Shown piece by piece: positions 56,224-64,000 of a DNA stretch of 64,000 bases; within the stretch, counting starts at the first letter, position 1; each line of letters begins with the position of its first letter. Source of the DNA: Candidatus Levybacteria bacterium RIFCSPHIGHO2_01_FULL_36_15b (lineage in GTDB: Bacteria; Patescibacteria; Microgenomatia; Levybacterales; UBA12049); assembly GCA_001782045.1 (NCBI GenBank), contig MFNK01000003.1, positions 62,001 through 126,000 on the forward strand, given 5' to 3'. The position numbers were made by a program, and so were the translations under genes. The notes under the pieces were generated by a model. The model saw only the letters and a list, made by a program, of their open reading frames with translations, made no database searches and was not told where the DNA came from.

Positions 56224-56460
56224 CTAGACGGACTCTTCTAGATTTACGAAAACTTTTTCGTTTCTTTTCATTGCGATTATTTTCATTACGTTTCTTAGTC
56301 CTTTTATGACTTTTCCGCCTTTTCCAATTATCTTACCCATATCAGCAGGATCAACCTTAATAACTAAATTTACTATTCCATTTTCTGCTGTTTCGCTAAT
56401 CTCAACACTATCTTCCTTTTCAACAATACTTAAAACCAGTTTATGTAACTTATCTTTCAT
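56224..56460 (-). CDS. khpA: KH-domain RNA-binding protein
   Basis: 78 aa. VNLVIKVDPADMGKIIGKGGKVIKGLRNVMKIIAMKRNEKVFVNLEE: a type II KH domain with the GxxG loop IGKGGK. KhpA/YlqC proteins bind sRNA/mRNA with KhpB. Between rpsP and trmD, where rimM normally also lies. Overlaps rpsP by 11 nt. Confidence 0.9.
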   Translation of the reverse strand: MKDKLHKLVLSIVEKEDSVEISETAENGIVNLVIKVDPADMGKIIGKGGKVIKGLRNVMKIIAMKRNEKVFVNLEESV

Positions 56461-56680
56461 TTATTAATTTTTCTACCGCGCTTGAAGGTTGTGCGCCAAC
56501 AGATAACCAGTATTTATATCTTTCCAGTTTAATTTCTTTTTTTCCATTTTTGCCTTTTTCGTACCATCCTAAAGCCTCTACGGAATCTCCATCGCGTCTT
56601 GATCTTTTTTCTTTGACTACGACACGAAATTTTCTTTCTCCCTTTTTCCCCATTCTTGAACTTCTTATAACAAGTGACAT
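56450..56680 (-). CDS. rpsP: 30S ribosomal protein S16
   Basis: 76 aa. SLVIRSSRMGKKGERKFRVVVKEKRSRRDGDSVEALGWYEKGKNGKKEIKLERYKYWLSVGAQPSSAVEKLI: the S16 pattern (I R L.R.G.K..P.YRIVV...RDG..IE.LG.Y.P). Needed for 30S assembly. Own leaderless promoter: extended -10 TGG-TAAAAT (56688-56693), 7 nt from the ATG. Confidence 0.94.
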   Translation of the reverse strand: MSLVIRSSRMGKKGERKFRVVVKEKRSRRDGDSVEALGWYEKGKNGKKEIKLERYKYWLSVGAQPSSAVEKLINER

Positions 56681-56707
56681 AAATGTAATTTTACCATTAA
56701 AGCGGGC

Positions 56708-57364
56708 CTATCTCAAGTGGCTTAGCGCTTCTTCTGCTGCTTTTTCTTCTGCTTCCTGTTTGGATTTACCTTCTCCTTTGCCAATAGTTACTCCTTTTAC
56801 CAAAACGACCACTATAAATGTTTTAGAATGCGCAGGACCTATCTCTTTTAAAACTTTATAAATAGGAGAGCCTTTTTTTCTAGACTGAATGTATTCCTGA
56901 AGTAAGCTTTTTGGATCTTTAAACGAATTAGACTTTGCCAAAGCTTCAATTTTTGGTTCAAAAATTTCTACTAGAAATTTTTCTACAACTATTATTCCGC
57001 TATCTATAAATAGTGCTCCAATAAATGCCTCAAAACAATTAGCAAGAAGAGACTGATTTTGCCTACCCTTTGATTCTTCTTCGCCTTTTGATAGTCTTAA
57101 GTATCTTCCAAACCCTAAATCTCTTGCAACTTCCGCTAAGCTTTTGGTATTAACCAGTAAGGATCTCATATTGGTAAGAATACCCTCATCAAAATCCGGA
57201 TATTTTAGATAAAGATTTTGAGATACAACAAAAGACAGGATACTGTCTCCTAAAAACTCAAGCCTTTCGTTTGAAGAAATCTTTTTTTTAGTTTCGTTAA
57301 GGAAGCTTCTGTGTATAAAAGCCTGTTCGAATAATTCTCTATTTTTAAACTGTGGAAGTTGCAT
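56708..57364 (-). CDS. rnc: Ribonuclease III
   Basis: 218 aa. FIHRSFLNETKKKISSNERLEFLGDSILSFVVSQNLY contains the signature ERLEFLGDSIL with catalytic Glu/Asp; a second acidic pair in CFEAFIGALFIDSG. C-terminal dsRBD (DPKSLLQEYIQSRKKGSPIYKVLKEIGPAHSKTFIVVVLV...KQEAEEKAAEEAL). Cuts dsRNA for rRNA maturation. Overlaps nusB by 20 nt. Confidence 0.95.
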   Translation of the reverse strand: MQLPQFKNRELFEQAFIHRSFLNETKKKISSNERLEFLGDSILSFVVSQNLYLKYPDFDEGILTNMRSLLVNTKSLAEVARDLGFGRYLRLSKGEEESKGRQNQSLLANCFEAFIGALFIDSGIIVVEKFLVEIFEPKIEALAKSNSFKDPKSLLQEYIQSRKKGSPIYKVLKEIGPAHSKTFIVVVLVKGVTIGKGEGKSKQEAEEKAAEEALSHLR

Positions 57365-57710
57365 TGTTTTTTACCAGTTTACCTAAGGCTCCGTTAATAA
57401 AGCCCGGGCTCGTATCGCCTCCATATTCTTTTGCCAGCTCAATTGCTTCATCAACTATTACTTTTGTTGGCTCTTTCTTTTCAAGAACCATTTCGTAAAT
57501 TGCTAATCTTAAAATTGCTAAATCAACTTTATTAATCTTATCGGGTGGAAATTGAGGAGCAGCTTTTTTTATATATAAATCAATTTTATCAATGTTTTCC
57601 AGTACTTTTTTTGCCTTTGGTCCGGTTTCTTGCTCATGAAATTCGGTTTTGAATAAGTCTTCGACCACTCTTTGTCTTTGTATGTGTCTTGGATCAAGGG
57701 GATTTCTCAT
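57345..57710 (-). CDS. nusB: Transcription antitermination protein NusB
   Basis: 121 aa. RQRVVEDLFKTEFH near the start, then DKINKVDLAILRLAIYEMVLEKKEPTKVIVDEAIELAKEYGGDTSPGFINGALGKLV, the diagnostic NusB helices. Acts with NusE/S10 on boxA of rRNA operons. Its ATG overlaps the rpmF stop. Confidence 0.93.
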   Translation of the reverse strand: MRNPLDPRHIQRQRVVEDLFKTEFHEQETGPKAKKVLENIDKIDLYIKKAAPQFPPDKINKVDLAILRLAIYEMVLEKKEPTKVIVDEAIELAKEYGGDTSPGFINGALGKLVKNNATSTV

Positions 57711-57928
57711 TAAGTATTCGCCGTTTCGGCTTCTTTATCTTTTTTCTTTTCTTTCTTTACAATAATCTGCTTTCCCTTATAGTACCCGCAATTTTTACAA
57801 ACTGCGTGAGCAAATGAAGGCTCATGACAATTAGGGCAAAATATATAAGAGCTTACTGCAAGTTTAATTGCCGCTCTTCTTTTTCCCTTTCTTTGTCGTG
57901 AGTGTCTTTTCTTTGGTTCTTGTGGCAT
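57710..57928 (-). CDS. rpmF: 50S ribosomal protein L32
   Basis: 72 aa. MPQEPKKRHSRQRKGKRRAAIKL matches bacterial L32, followed by FCPNCHEPSFAHAVCKNCGYYKGK with the CxxC...CxxC zinc site intact. Leads the nusB-rnc block. Promoter TTGCCA-N17-TAAAAT (57935-57963), 6 nt from the ATG. Confidence 0.94.
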   Translation of the reverse strand: MPQEPKKRHSRQRKGKRRAAIKLAVSSYIFCPNCHEPSFAHAVCKNCGYYKGKQIIVKKEKKKDKEAETANT

Positions 57929-57934
57929 ATCGGT

Positions 57935-57963
57935 ATTTTACTTGATTCGAGCTTAATTGGCAA
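57935..57963 (-). promoter_or_regulatory. Promoter of rpmF-nusB-rnc
   Basis: TTGCCA (57958-57963), N17, TAAAAT (57935-57940), 6 nt to the rpmF ATG. Confidence 0.75.
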
Positions 57964-57967
57964 TAAC

Positions 57968-59974
57968 TTAGTCGGGGTAAATTTTTTTGTCGCTTAATTT
58001 AACACTTTCGACAAGTTTTGGATAGTCGCTTAATTTATTAAAAATTTGCATAGCAGCTTCTTTTGTTTTTTGAATTAGGTCCAAATCTGAAAAACTAGCA
58101 ATTTTAAGCATAGGAATTCCATGTTGCATTGTGCCGTAAATATTTCCGGGACCTCTTAATTTTAAATCAAGCTCGGCAAGCTTTGGGCCCGAATAAATTT
58201 GTTCCATTGCTTTAAGTCTTTTAAGCGTTTGAGGATTAGTGCTTGATGTAAATAATAGGCAAAATGATTGTTTATTGCCTCGTCCTACTCTTCCCCGCAG
58301 TTGATGAAGCTGAGCCAGTCCAAAGCGTTCTGATTCCTCAATCAGCATTATAGTTGCCGAAGGGATATCAATTCCCACCTCAACTACAGGAGTTGAAACA
58401 AGAATATCCAACCTTCTGTTTTTAAAAGCACTTAAAACATCTTCTTTTTCCCTTGATTTAAGTTTTCCGTGTAAAAGTCCAAGTTTTAAGTCAGAAAACA
58501 CTTCGCTAGACAATCTTTCAAATTCTTTTTTTGCCGCTTTAACCGTAGTCATATTTTCCGACTCCTCAATTAAGGGGCAAATTATAAATACCTGGTCATT
58601 TTCTTTTTTTACTTTACCTTTTATCCATTCATATGCGTTTTCTCTTTTTAAAGGAGGTACAAGCCATGTTTTAATATTAATTCTTCCTTTTGGCATCTCA
58701 TCAAGAATAGATAAGTCTAAGTCGCCATACATAGTAAGCGCTACGGTTCTTGGTATTGGAGTTGCAGTCATTGTTAAAAGATGCGGATTTTGACCCTTAA
58801 GACGAAGCATGGCTCTTTGCTCTACTCCAAATCTTTGTTGTTCATCAATCACGACTAATCCCAATTTGTCAAATTTTACCTTTTTATAAATAAGCGCATG
58901 AGTCCCAACAGCGACATCAAATCGCCTATTTATTTTCGATTCTGAAGAGAATAATTCTACAGCTATTCCCAAAGGCAAGAAAAGACTTGCAAGAGTTTTA
59001 AAGTGCTGCCTCGCTAGTATTTCTGTTGGTGCCATAAAAGCAGTCTGGAAACCGTTTAAATAAGCCACATAGGCCGCTATAGCTGCAACTACGGTTTTCC
59101 CGCTTCCTACGTCCCCCTCCAGCAATCTATTCATAGGCTTATCGCTATTTAAATCATTTAGTACTTCATCTACTGCTCTTTTTTGTGCCACCGTTAATTC
59201 AAAAGGTAAAGATTTTATAAAATCAGCGATTTTTTTATTAAATAACCCAACGTTCCACGGTTTAATTTTTTCTTTTTGCCATTCCCTTTTTCTATTTAAA
59301 GACGACAAATGAAGCTTTAGCATTTCATCAAAAGACAATCTTTCCCGTGCTTTTTTAGCTTCATTCTGATTTTTCGGAAAGTGAATTGCCTTAATTGCAC
59401 TTGATAAATCGATCAAGTTATTATTTTTAATCAACTCGGCGGGTATATAATCGTCAAAGTTTTTAAGCTCTTCGAGTATCTTAAAAACCTGTCTTCGAAT
59501 CCATTTTGACGATACGCCTTTTGTTTCGGGATAAATTGGCACAAGTCTTCCGGTATGAATAGTTTGATTATTTAAAATTACTTCATAATCTGGAGATATC
59601 ATAATGAATCCGTTTTTTTCCTGCTGCACCTTGCCTGACAAAGATACTTCATCTTTTGCTTTTAATGCCTTTGGAATATAGGGCTGATTAAACCAAATAA
59701 TATCAATTGTGCCTGTATTATCGCTGATTTTTGCTTTCTGTAGGCTTTTCCAGCGCCTGGTATAACTATTTTCAATTTTTTCCACCCTTCCTTTTATAGT
59801 AACTAGCTCACCTGCCTGGATTTGGTTAATTTGTGAAATTAGCGAATAATCTTCATATCTAAAAGGAATATGAAACAGGAAATCATATAACTTAAAAATT
59901 CCAAGCTTAGCAAGCCTTCGCGCGTACATTTTATACGACCTCGAAGCCCCTGTTATAGGCGTATTTAAATCCAT
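57968..59974 (-). CDS. recG: ATP-dependent DNA helicase RecG
   Basis: 668 aa. Wedge OB domain (INQIQAGELVTIKGRVEKIENSYTRRWKSLQKAKISDNTGTIDIIWFNQPYI), motif I RLLEGDVGSGKTVVAAIAAY, Ia AFMAPTEILARQH, motif II VVIDEQQRFGVEQR (DEQQ where E. coli has DEQH), III LTMTATPIPRT, and motifs V-VI DILVSTPVVEVGIDIPSATIMLIEESERFGLAQLHQLRGRVGRG, plus the TRG-like C-terminus. Remodels stalled forks. Short by ~25 residues relative to E. coli. Confidence 0.95.
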   Translation of the reverse strand: MDLNTPITGASRSYKMYARRLAKLGIFKLYDFLFHIPFRYEDYSLISQINQIQAGELVTIKGRVEKIENSYTRRWKSLQKAKISDNTGTIDIIWFNQPYIPKALKAKDEVSLSGKVQQEKNGFIMISPDYEVILNNQTIHTGRLVPIYPETKGVSSKWIRRQVFKILEELKNFDDYIPAELIKNNNLIDLSSAIKAIHFPKNQNEAKKARERLSFDEMLKLHLSSLNRKREWQKEKIKPWNVGLFNKKIADFIKSLPFELTVAQKRAVDEVLNDLNSDKPMNRLLEGDVGSGKTVVAAIAAYVAYLNGFQTAFMAPTEILARQHFKTLASLFLPLGIAVELFSSESKINRRFDVAVGTHALIYKKVKFDKLGLVVIDEQQRFGVEQRAMLRLKGQNPHLLTMTATPIPRTVALTMYGDLDLSILDEMPKGRINIKTWLVPPLKRENAYEWIKGKVKKENDQVFIICPLIEESENMTTVKAAKKEFERLSSEVFSDLKLGLLHGKLKSREKEDVLSAFKNRRLDILVSTPVVEVGIDIPSATIMLIEESERFGLAQLHQLRGRVGRGNKQSFCLLFTSSTNPQTLKRLKAMEQIYSGPKLAELDLKLRGPGNIYGTMQHGIPMLKIASFSDLDLIQKTKEAAMQIFNKLSDYPKLVESVKLSDKKIYPD

Positions 59975-59981
59975 AATTTAA

Positions 59982-60089
59982 TTATTGGGGAGGAGGTATA
60001 AAGGCAAGAACAGAAGTTGCAATCAAAGCAATAGAGGCAATTGCTACTAATACTTTCCAGATCCATTGGTGTTTTCTAAAAAGTTCCAT
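59982..60089 (-). CDS. Small membrane peptide (35 aa) upstream of recG
   Basis: Begins 4 nt after the tyrS stop and ends 7 nt before the recG start, in the same direction. MELFRKHQWIWKVLVAIASI then ALIATSVLAFIPPPQ: a basic/aromatic start, one TM helix (~12-30) and a Pro-rich end. Position and the clean TM pattern favour a real small protein; function unknown. Confidence 0.6.
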   Translation of the reverse strand: MELFRKHQWIWKVLVAIASIALIATSVLAFIPPPQ

Positions 60090-60093
60090 TATT

Positions 60094-61263
60094 TTATTTT
60101 ACCACAAGTCTTCTGAAAGTCCTTTTTCCTACTCTAAGAATCCCCTCCTTAATTTTATAACTAGAGTCTTTTATTTGCTTATTATTTAATGAGACTCCTC
60201 CTTGCTCTATTAATCTTTTTGCCTGTGATTTGCTTTCAGCAAGTTTAGTTTGAATGAGAATATCGGAAGCGGTAATGTTTTCTTTAATTTTAATCTCTAG
60301 AATATTTCCCGGAGTTTCTCCCTCCTGAACAGTATTTTCAAAATCTTTTTGTGCAGAAGTTGCCTCTTTTTCGCCGTTTATGTCTTTGACGATTTCAAAT
60401 GCCAATTTCTTTTTAATATTAATCGGATTTTCCTTTTTTAATAATTTTTCTAAGCCATTTATAATAGAAAGAGATAAATTTGTACTCAAATTTAAATATT
60501 GAACAATAAGTATGTCCGATATGGCCATCACCTTTGCGTATATATTTTTTGAGCTATCATCCAGCCAAATTGCATTGCCGTAAGATTTACTCATCTTTCG
60601 GCCATCCGACCCTTCTAAGATAGGAGTAGTTAATACGAATGACTCTTTGTTTTTTATGTCTTTCAATAAGGTCCTTCCCGCCTGCATATTAAAAGTTTGA
60701 TCTGTTCCGCCTATTTGAATATCCGTATTAAGCATCAAGCTATCGTAACCCTGCATGACAGGATAGAGTAGCTCATGTAGTCCGACCCTTTTGTTTTCTT
60801 TTAATCTTTTTCTAATAAGTTCTCTGCCAATAAAATCTCCCGTACTAAAGTGCTGCATCAGTTTTAATATATCTTCAAAACCAAGCTGCTTTAGCCATTC
60901 GCTGTTATACTTAATTTTTACTTTTGAAAAATCGACTATTTTCTCAGCTTGGTTTTTATAAGTTTTAAAGTTTTCCTTAACCTCGTCTTTTGTAAGAGCA
61001 GGTCTTTCAGATTCTTTGTCCGAAGTATCTCCGATTAAGGCAGTAAAGTCTCCTATTAAAAAAGTAACGTTGTGTCCCAGTTCTGCAAATTGTTGAAGCT
61101 TGCGCAACGCTACTGCGTGTCCTAGATGTATTTTAGTAGATGTTGGGTCGATTCCTAAGTATACGTTCAATTTTTTTCCGCTCCTTAGTTTTCCCAAGAG
61201 AACATTTTTATCAGGTATAATATTGGCTATACCTCTTTCCAGTATTTCTAAAGGCTTATCCAT
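60094..61263 (-). CDS. tyrS: Tyrosyl-tRNA synthetase
   Basis: 389 aa, class I. HIGH motif as HLGH in LGIDPTSTKIHLGHAVALRKL, YPVMQGYDSLMLNTDIQIGGTDQTFNMQAGR for tyrosine binding, KMSKS in GSDGRKMSKSYGNAIWL, and a C-terminal S4 domain (LAESKSQAKRLIEQGGVSLNNKQIKDSSYKI). Of the TyrZ-like type, as in many reduced genomes. Leaderless extended -10 TGC-TATACT (61270-61275), 6 nt from the ATG. Confidence 0.95.
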   Translation of the reverse strand: MDKPLEILERGIANIIPDKNVLLGKLRSGKKLNVYLGIDPTSTKIHLGHAVALRKLQQFAELGHNVTFLIGDFTALIGDTSDKESERPALTKDEVKENFKTYKNQAEKIVDFSKVKIKYNSEWLKQLGFEDILKLMQHFSTGDFIGRELIRKRLKENKRVGLHELLYPVMQGYDSLMLNTDIQIGGTDQTFNMQAGRTLLKDIKNKESFVLTTPILEGSDGRKMSKSYGNAIWLDDSSKNIYAKVMAISDILIVQYLNLSTNLSLSIINGLEKLLKKENPINIKKKLAFEIVKDINGEKEATSAQKDFENTVQEGETPGNILEIKIKENITASDILIQTKLAESKSQAKRLIEQGGVSLNNKQIKDSSYKIKEGILRVGKRTFRRLVVK

Positions 61264-61269
61264 AGCTAA

Positions 61270-61303
61270 AGTATAGCATAGAAGTTTAATTATTTGATAT
61301 AAT
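61270..61303. promoter_or_regulatory. Divergent promoters, tyrS and penicillin-binding protein
   Basis: Minus: TGC-TATACT (61270-61275), 6 nt to tyrS. Plus: TGA-TATAAT (61295-61303), 11 nt to the PBP ATG at 61315. Both are extended -10 type. Confidence 0.68.
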
Positions 61304-61314
61304 TCGAGATAGTA

Positions 61315-63693
61315 ATGCTTGACTATTCAAGAAGATCAAGAAGAAAGAATTATTTAACCTTCAGTTTCCCGCGATTTAATATAGGAGGGAATAGGTATTT
61401 TAGAAATACTTCTAAGATGACCCTCGCAAGCCGTCTATCTAAATACGCTTTTTTCGCAACCATAGGTTTTGTTGTTCTTATGATGGCGCTTTTTGTATGG
61501 TATGGAAGAAACCTTCCAGCTCCGGGAAAACTTATTGAAGTTCAGGCAAATCAATCCAGCGGAATTTATGATAGGAACGGAGAGCTTTTGTATTCGGTTT
61601 ATCAAAATCAAAACAGAATTTATGTAAAGCTTAATGACATCCCAAAATATCTACAGCAAGGAACTATTGCAATCGAAGATAAAGATTTTTATACCAACAA
61701 AGGCTTTTCTATAACAGGTTACTTGCGAGCCGTAAGAAATTTAGTTCTTCTTCAGGGATTATCCGGAGGCTCTACCCTTACCCAACAGCTTGTAAAAAAT
61801 GCTCTATTAACATCGGAGCGAACAATTCCAAGAAAAATTAAGGAATTAATGCTTTCTATTCAGGTAGACAGAAAATATTCCAAAGATCAAATACTAGAAA
61901 TGTATTTAAATGATGTCCCATATGGCGGAACCGCAATTGGGGTTCAAATAGCTTCTTTAATTTATTTTGACAAAGATGTAAAAGATTTATCCTTAGCAGA
62001 AAGTGCTTTTTTAGCCGGGCTTCCGCAATCTCCAAGCATTTACTCGCCATTCTCCGGAAATAAATACTATTTGCAAAGGACAAAAAATGTTTTGAATCAG
62101 ATGGTTAATCAAGGATATATTACGCAGAAGCAGGCAGATAGTGCTTATAAAGAAATTGTGAGCAAAAAATTTACACAGTCGAATGTTGGAATAAAAGCAC
62201 CTCATTTTGTAATGTATGTTAAACAACAACTTGTAAAGCAATTTGGCGAGTCGGCTGTTGAAGCGGGAGGATTAAGAGTGACAACAACACTGGATTATAA
62301 AATTGAGAAAGAGGCAGAAAAAATAGTTAAGGAAGAAGTCGACAAACTTAAAAATTATAAAGTTGGAAACGGCGCAGCTGTTGTAACCAGTCCAAAATCC
62401 GGAGAAATTCTTGCAATGGTAGGAAGTGCTGACTATTTTGACACCGATAACGATGGTAATTTTAACGCAGCAACTGGTTTTAGGCAACCTGGTTCTTCTC
62501 TTAAGCCAATAACTTACGGAGTTGCATTTTCAAGAGGCTATACGGCTTCAACCCTTTTAATGGATACAAAAACCAATTTTAAGGCAAATGATTCTGAAAA
62601 AGATTATATTCCCGTAAACTACGATGGAAAATACAGAGGTCCTGTTCAGGTAAGATTTGCTCTTGCAAATTCTCTTAATATTCCTGCTGTAAAAATGCTT
62701 GCTATGGTTGGAGTTAAGAATGTAATGCAAAAAGGTTATGAGATGGGAATCGAAAACTGGCAGCCAACAGAAGAAAACCTTAGAAACGTCGGGTACTCTC
62801 TAGTTTTAGGGGGAAGAGACGTAAGGCTTCTTGATGAGGTTCAAGTTTACGGTGTTTTTGCAAATGGTGGAACAAAAATTCCACTGACATCAATTTTAGA
62901 GGTTAAAGATGCTAAGGGAAATTTATTATATAAATATAAGCCCCCTCAAGCGCAAAGAATTTTTTCTGAAGAAATTTCATTTTTAATTTCCCATATACTT
63001 TTAGATAATATTGCGCGAAGTGCAACTTTTGGAACGAATTCATATCTTGTAATTTTTGGACATCCAAGCGTTGCAGTAAAAACCGGAACAACGGATCAAA
63101 AAAGAGACAATTGGACAGTTGGATACACAAAAGATTATGTGGTGGCTACATGGGTTGGAAATAATAATAACACCCCAATGGGAAATATTACCTCTGGTGT
63201 ATCAGGCGCCGCCCCGATTTGGAACAGGATTATGACTTTCGCATTAAGAGGAAAACAGGATGTTTCTTTTGATAAACCAGATAACGTAATTGCTATGCAA
63301 GTTGATGCTTATGGAGGGGGTCTTCCCGTTGATGGCAGACCAACTAGAAGCGAATATTATATTAAAGGGACTGAGCCAACTGGTCCTTCAACGATTTATA
63401 AAAAGGTAAAATTATCAAAAAACCAAAGCGGAAAACTTGCAAATGATAAGGAGATAGAAAAAGGAGACTATGAAACAAAGGATTATATTGTATTTGACGA
63501 AGACGATCCTATTTCAACAGATGGAAAAAATAGATGGGTAGAGGGTATTTCTGCATGGTTACGCGAAACTTTTGCTGCAGACCATCCCGAATATTACCCT
63601 CCAACAGATGTTTCAGATTATAACCCTGGAGATTCAAAGAAAGAAGATACTCCAACCCCTACCATGACCCTTACGCCAACACCTACTCCCTAA
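61315..63693 (+). CDS. Class A penicillin-binding protein (transglycosylase/transpeptidase)
   Basis: 792 aa. TM anchor ~46-64 (KYAFFATIGFVVLMMALFVWYG), GT51 domain with AIEDKDFYTNKGFS, LSGGSTLTQQLVKNALL, RKIKELMLSIQVDRKYSKDQILEMYLNDVPYGG; transpeptidase with SxxK in RQPGSSLKPITYG, SxN in ANSLNIPAVKML and KTG in AVKTGTTDQKRDNWTVGYTKDYVVATWVGNN. Ends in a Thr/Pro-rich tail (TPTPTMTLTPTPTP). Polymerises and cross-links peptidoglycan; with murI it shows a working wall pathway. Confidence 0.95.
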   Translation: MLDYSRRSRRKNYLTFSFPRFNIGGNRYFRNTSKMTLASRLSKYAFFATIGFVVLMMALFVWYGRNLPAPGKLIEVQANQSSGIYDRNGELLYSVYQNQNRIYVKLNDIPKYLQQGTIAIEDKDFYTNKGFSITGYLRAVRNLVLLQGLSGGSTLTQQLVKNALLTSERTIPRKIKELMLSIQVDRKYSKDQILEMYLNDVPYGGTAIGVQIASLIYFDKDVKDLSLAESAFLAGLPQSPSIYSPFSGNKYYLQRTKNVLNQMVNQGYITQKQADSAYKEIVSKKFTQSNVGIKAPHFVMYVKQQLVKQFGESAVEAGGLRVTTTLDYKIEKEAEKIVKEEVDKLKNYKVGNGAAVVTSPKSGEILAMVGSADYFDTDNDGNFNAATGFRQPGSSLKPITYGVAFSRGYTASTLLMDTKTNFKANDSEKDYIPVNYDGKYRGPVQVRFALANSLNIPAVKMLAMVGVKNVMQKGYEMGIENWQPTEENLRNVGYSLVLGGRDVRLLDEVQVYGVFANGGTKIPLTSILEVKDAKGNLLYKYKPPQAQRIFSEEISFLISHILLDNIARSATFGTNSYLVIFGHPSVAVKTGTTDQKRDNWTVGYTKDYVVATWVGNNNNTPMGNITSGVSGAAPIWNRIMTFALRGKQDVSFDKPDNVIAMQVDAYGGGLPVDGRPTRSEYYIKGTEPTGPSTIYKKVKLSKNQSGKLANDKEIEKGDYETKDYIVFDEDDPISTDGKNRWVEGISAWLRETFAADHPEYYPPTDVSDYNPGDSKKEDTPTPTMTLTPTPTP

Positions 63694-64000
63694 CTTGAGC
63701 CTTTAATTTATCTTTTAATATTTTTAAAATTTCTAATCTTACTTTTGATACATCCTCTTTTGTTAGATTTTTATCAAAGTCCCGGTAAGTTATATGAAAT
63801 GTTCTGCTTTCATTGTAAGAGTCTTTTAAATAAACTTCGTTAATAATTTTATTTACCGAACCGATTTGATTAATAATTTCCTCTGTATCTAATGTACTAA
63901 TTATGGATATATCTTCATGAATAGCAGGAAATTTAGCTAATGGTTTGTAAACTTTTTTTGTATTGGCAAGCTTAAGTAGAGTTGCAAAGCTTAATTCAAA
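63683..64000 (-). CDS. pheT: Phenylalanyl-tRNA synthetase beta subunit, C-terminal fragment
   Basis: Open to the right edge; 105 residues are visible. FELSFATLLKLANTKKVYKPLAKFPAIHEDISII is the standard junction into the PheT FDX-ACB domain, followed by GSVNKIINEVYLKDSYNESRTFHITYRDFDKNLTKEDVSKVRLEILKIL, the end of that anticodon-binding domain. The last 11 nt overlap the convergent PBP gene. Most of the gene lies outside the window. Confidence 0.9.
   Translation of the reverse strand, partial: FELSFATLLKLANTKKVYKPLAKFPAIHEDISIISTLDTEEIINQIGSVNKIINEVYLKDSYNESRTFHITYRDFDKNLTKEDVSKVRLEILKILKDKLKAQVRE

Noticed and set aside
1..64000. UGA recoding to glycine, as in SR1 and Gracilibacteria
   Set aside because: Many conserved genes end in TGA at the expected place (e.g. 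12118, 12834, 15897), and no conserved protein needs read-through.

Overview
The window looks like chromosome of an AT-rich, compact, reduced-genome bacterium, most likely a Candidate Phyla Radiation (Patescibacteria) member and possibly of the Microgenomates group. That placement is inferred from gene content and style: many 1-20 nt gene overlaps, a short release factor 1, an rpsP-KH-trmD block without rimM, a type IV pilus locus with several pseudopilins and no secretin, Thr/Pro-rich secreted tails and many small proteins of unknown function. TGA ends many genes (e.g. at 12118 and 15897), so the standard bacterial code applies rather than the UGA=Gly code of SR1/Gracilibacteria. No database search was possible; family calls rest on motifs read in the sequence.

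Layout. 0-9 kb: end of a TrkA-type regulator, prfA, rpmE, small enzymes, hisS, surface-anchored proteins, dnaB, a strong terminator and tRNA-Leu(CAA). 8.6-18.3 kb: a NIF3-like protein, efp (Arg at the loop tip), an MFS carrier, an Lgt-like protein, an RluA-type pseudouridine synthase, a 46-aa gene with a palindromic promoter, a LytR_C protein, a TPR protein, a thioesterase, yebC, an 820-bp gene-free stretch and murI. 18.3-34 kb: exported proteins, a GH18 protein, a tyrosine recombinase, SIMPL, folD, gyrA, a K+-independent H+-pyrophosphatase, HAD/glycosylase/hydrolase genes and gyrB. 34-41 kb: an accessory stretch of small, mostly unknown genes, nearly all on the minus strand, with a repeat family at their junctions. 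41-43.4 kb: holB and a Nudix-PP2C fusion. 43.4-55.6 kb: type IV pilus locus pilB-pilT-pilC-pilins-pilD-pilins-pilM-pilN-pilO. 55.6-64 kb: trmD, KH protein, rpsP, rnc, nusB, rpmF, recG, tyrS, a class A PBP and the end of pheT.

The most distinctive feature is expression architecture. More than 30 genes have a -10 hexamer (TATAAT-like) ending only 6-11 nt before an ATG or GTG, usually with a TTGACA-like -35 at 16-18 nt. That puts transcription start at or next to the start codon, so most transcripts should be leaderless. I used this to correct several starts. A few genes depart from it: 28776-29309 and 12877-13017 have strong Shine-Dalgarno sequences, and the former has a leader of about 108 nt.

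The best candidate for an undescribed system is the accessory array at about 34.9-40.4 kb. Successive minus-strand genes each carry their own leaderless promoter. They are separated by a roughly 22-25-bp repeat (core CAAAACCAAATTTT on the + strand) whose end usually supplies the stop codon of the preceding gene. This looks like a cassette array, but no integrase gene or canonical attC site is visible in it. Two of its proteins share a C-terminal motif.
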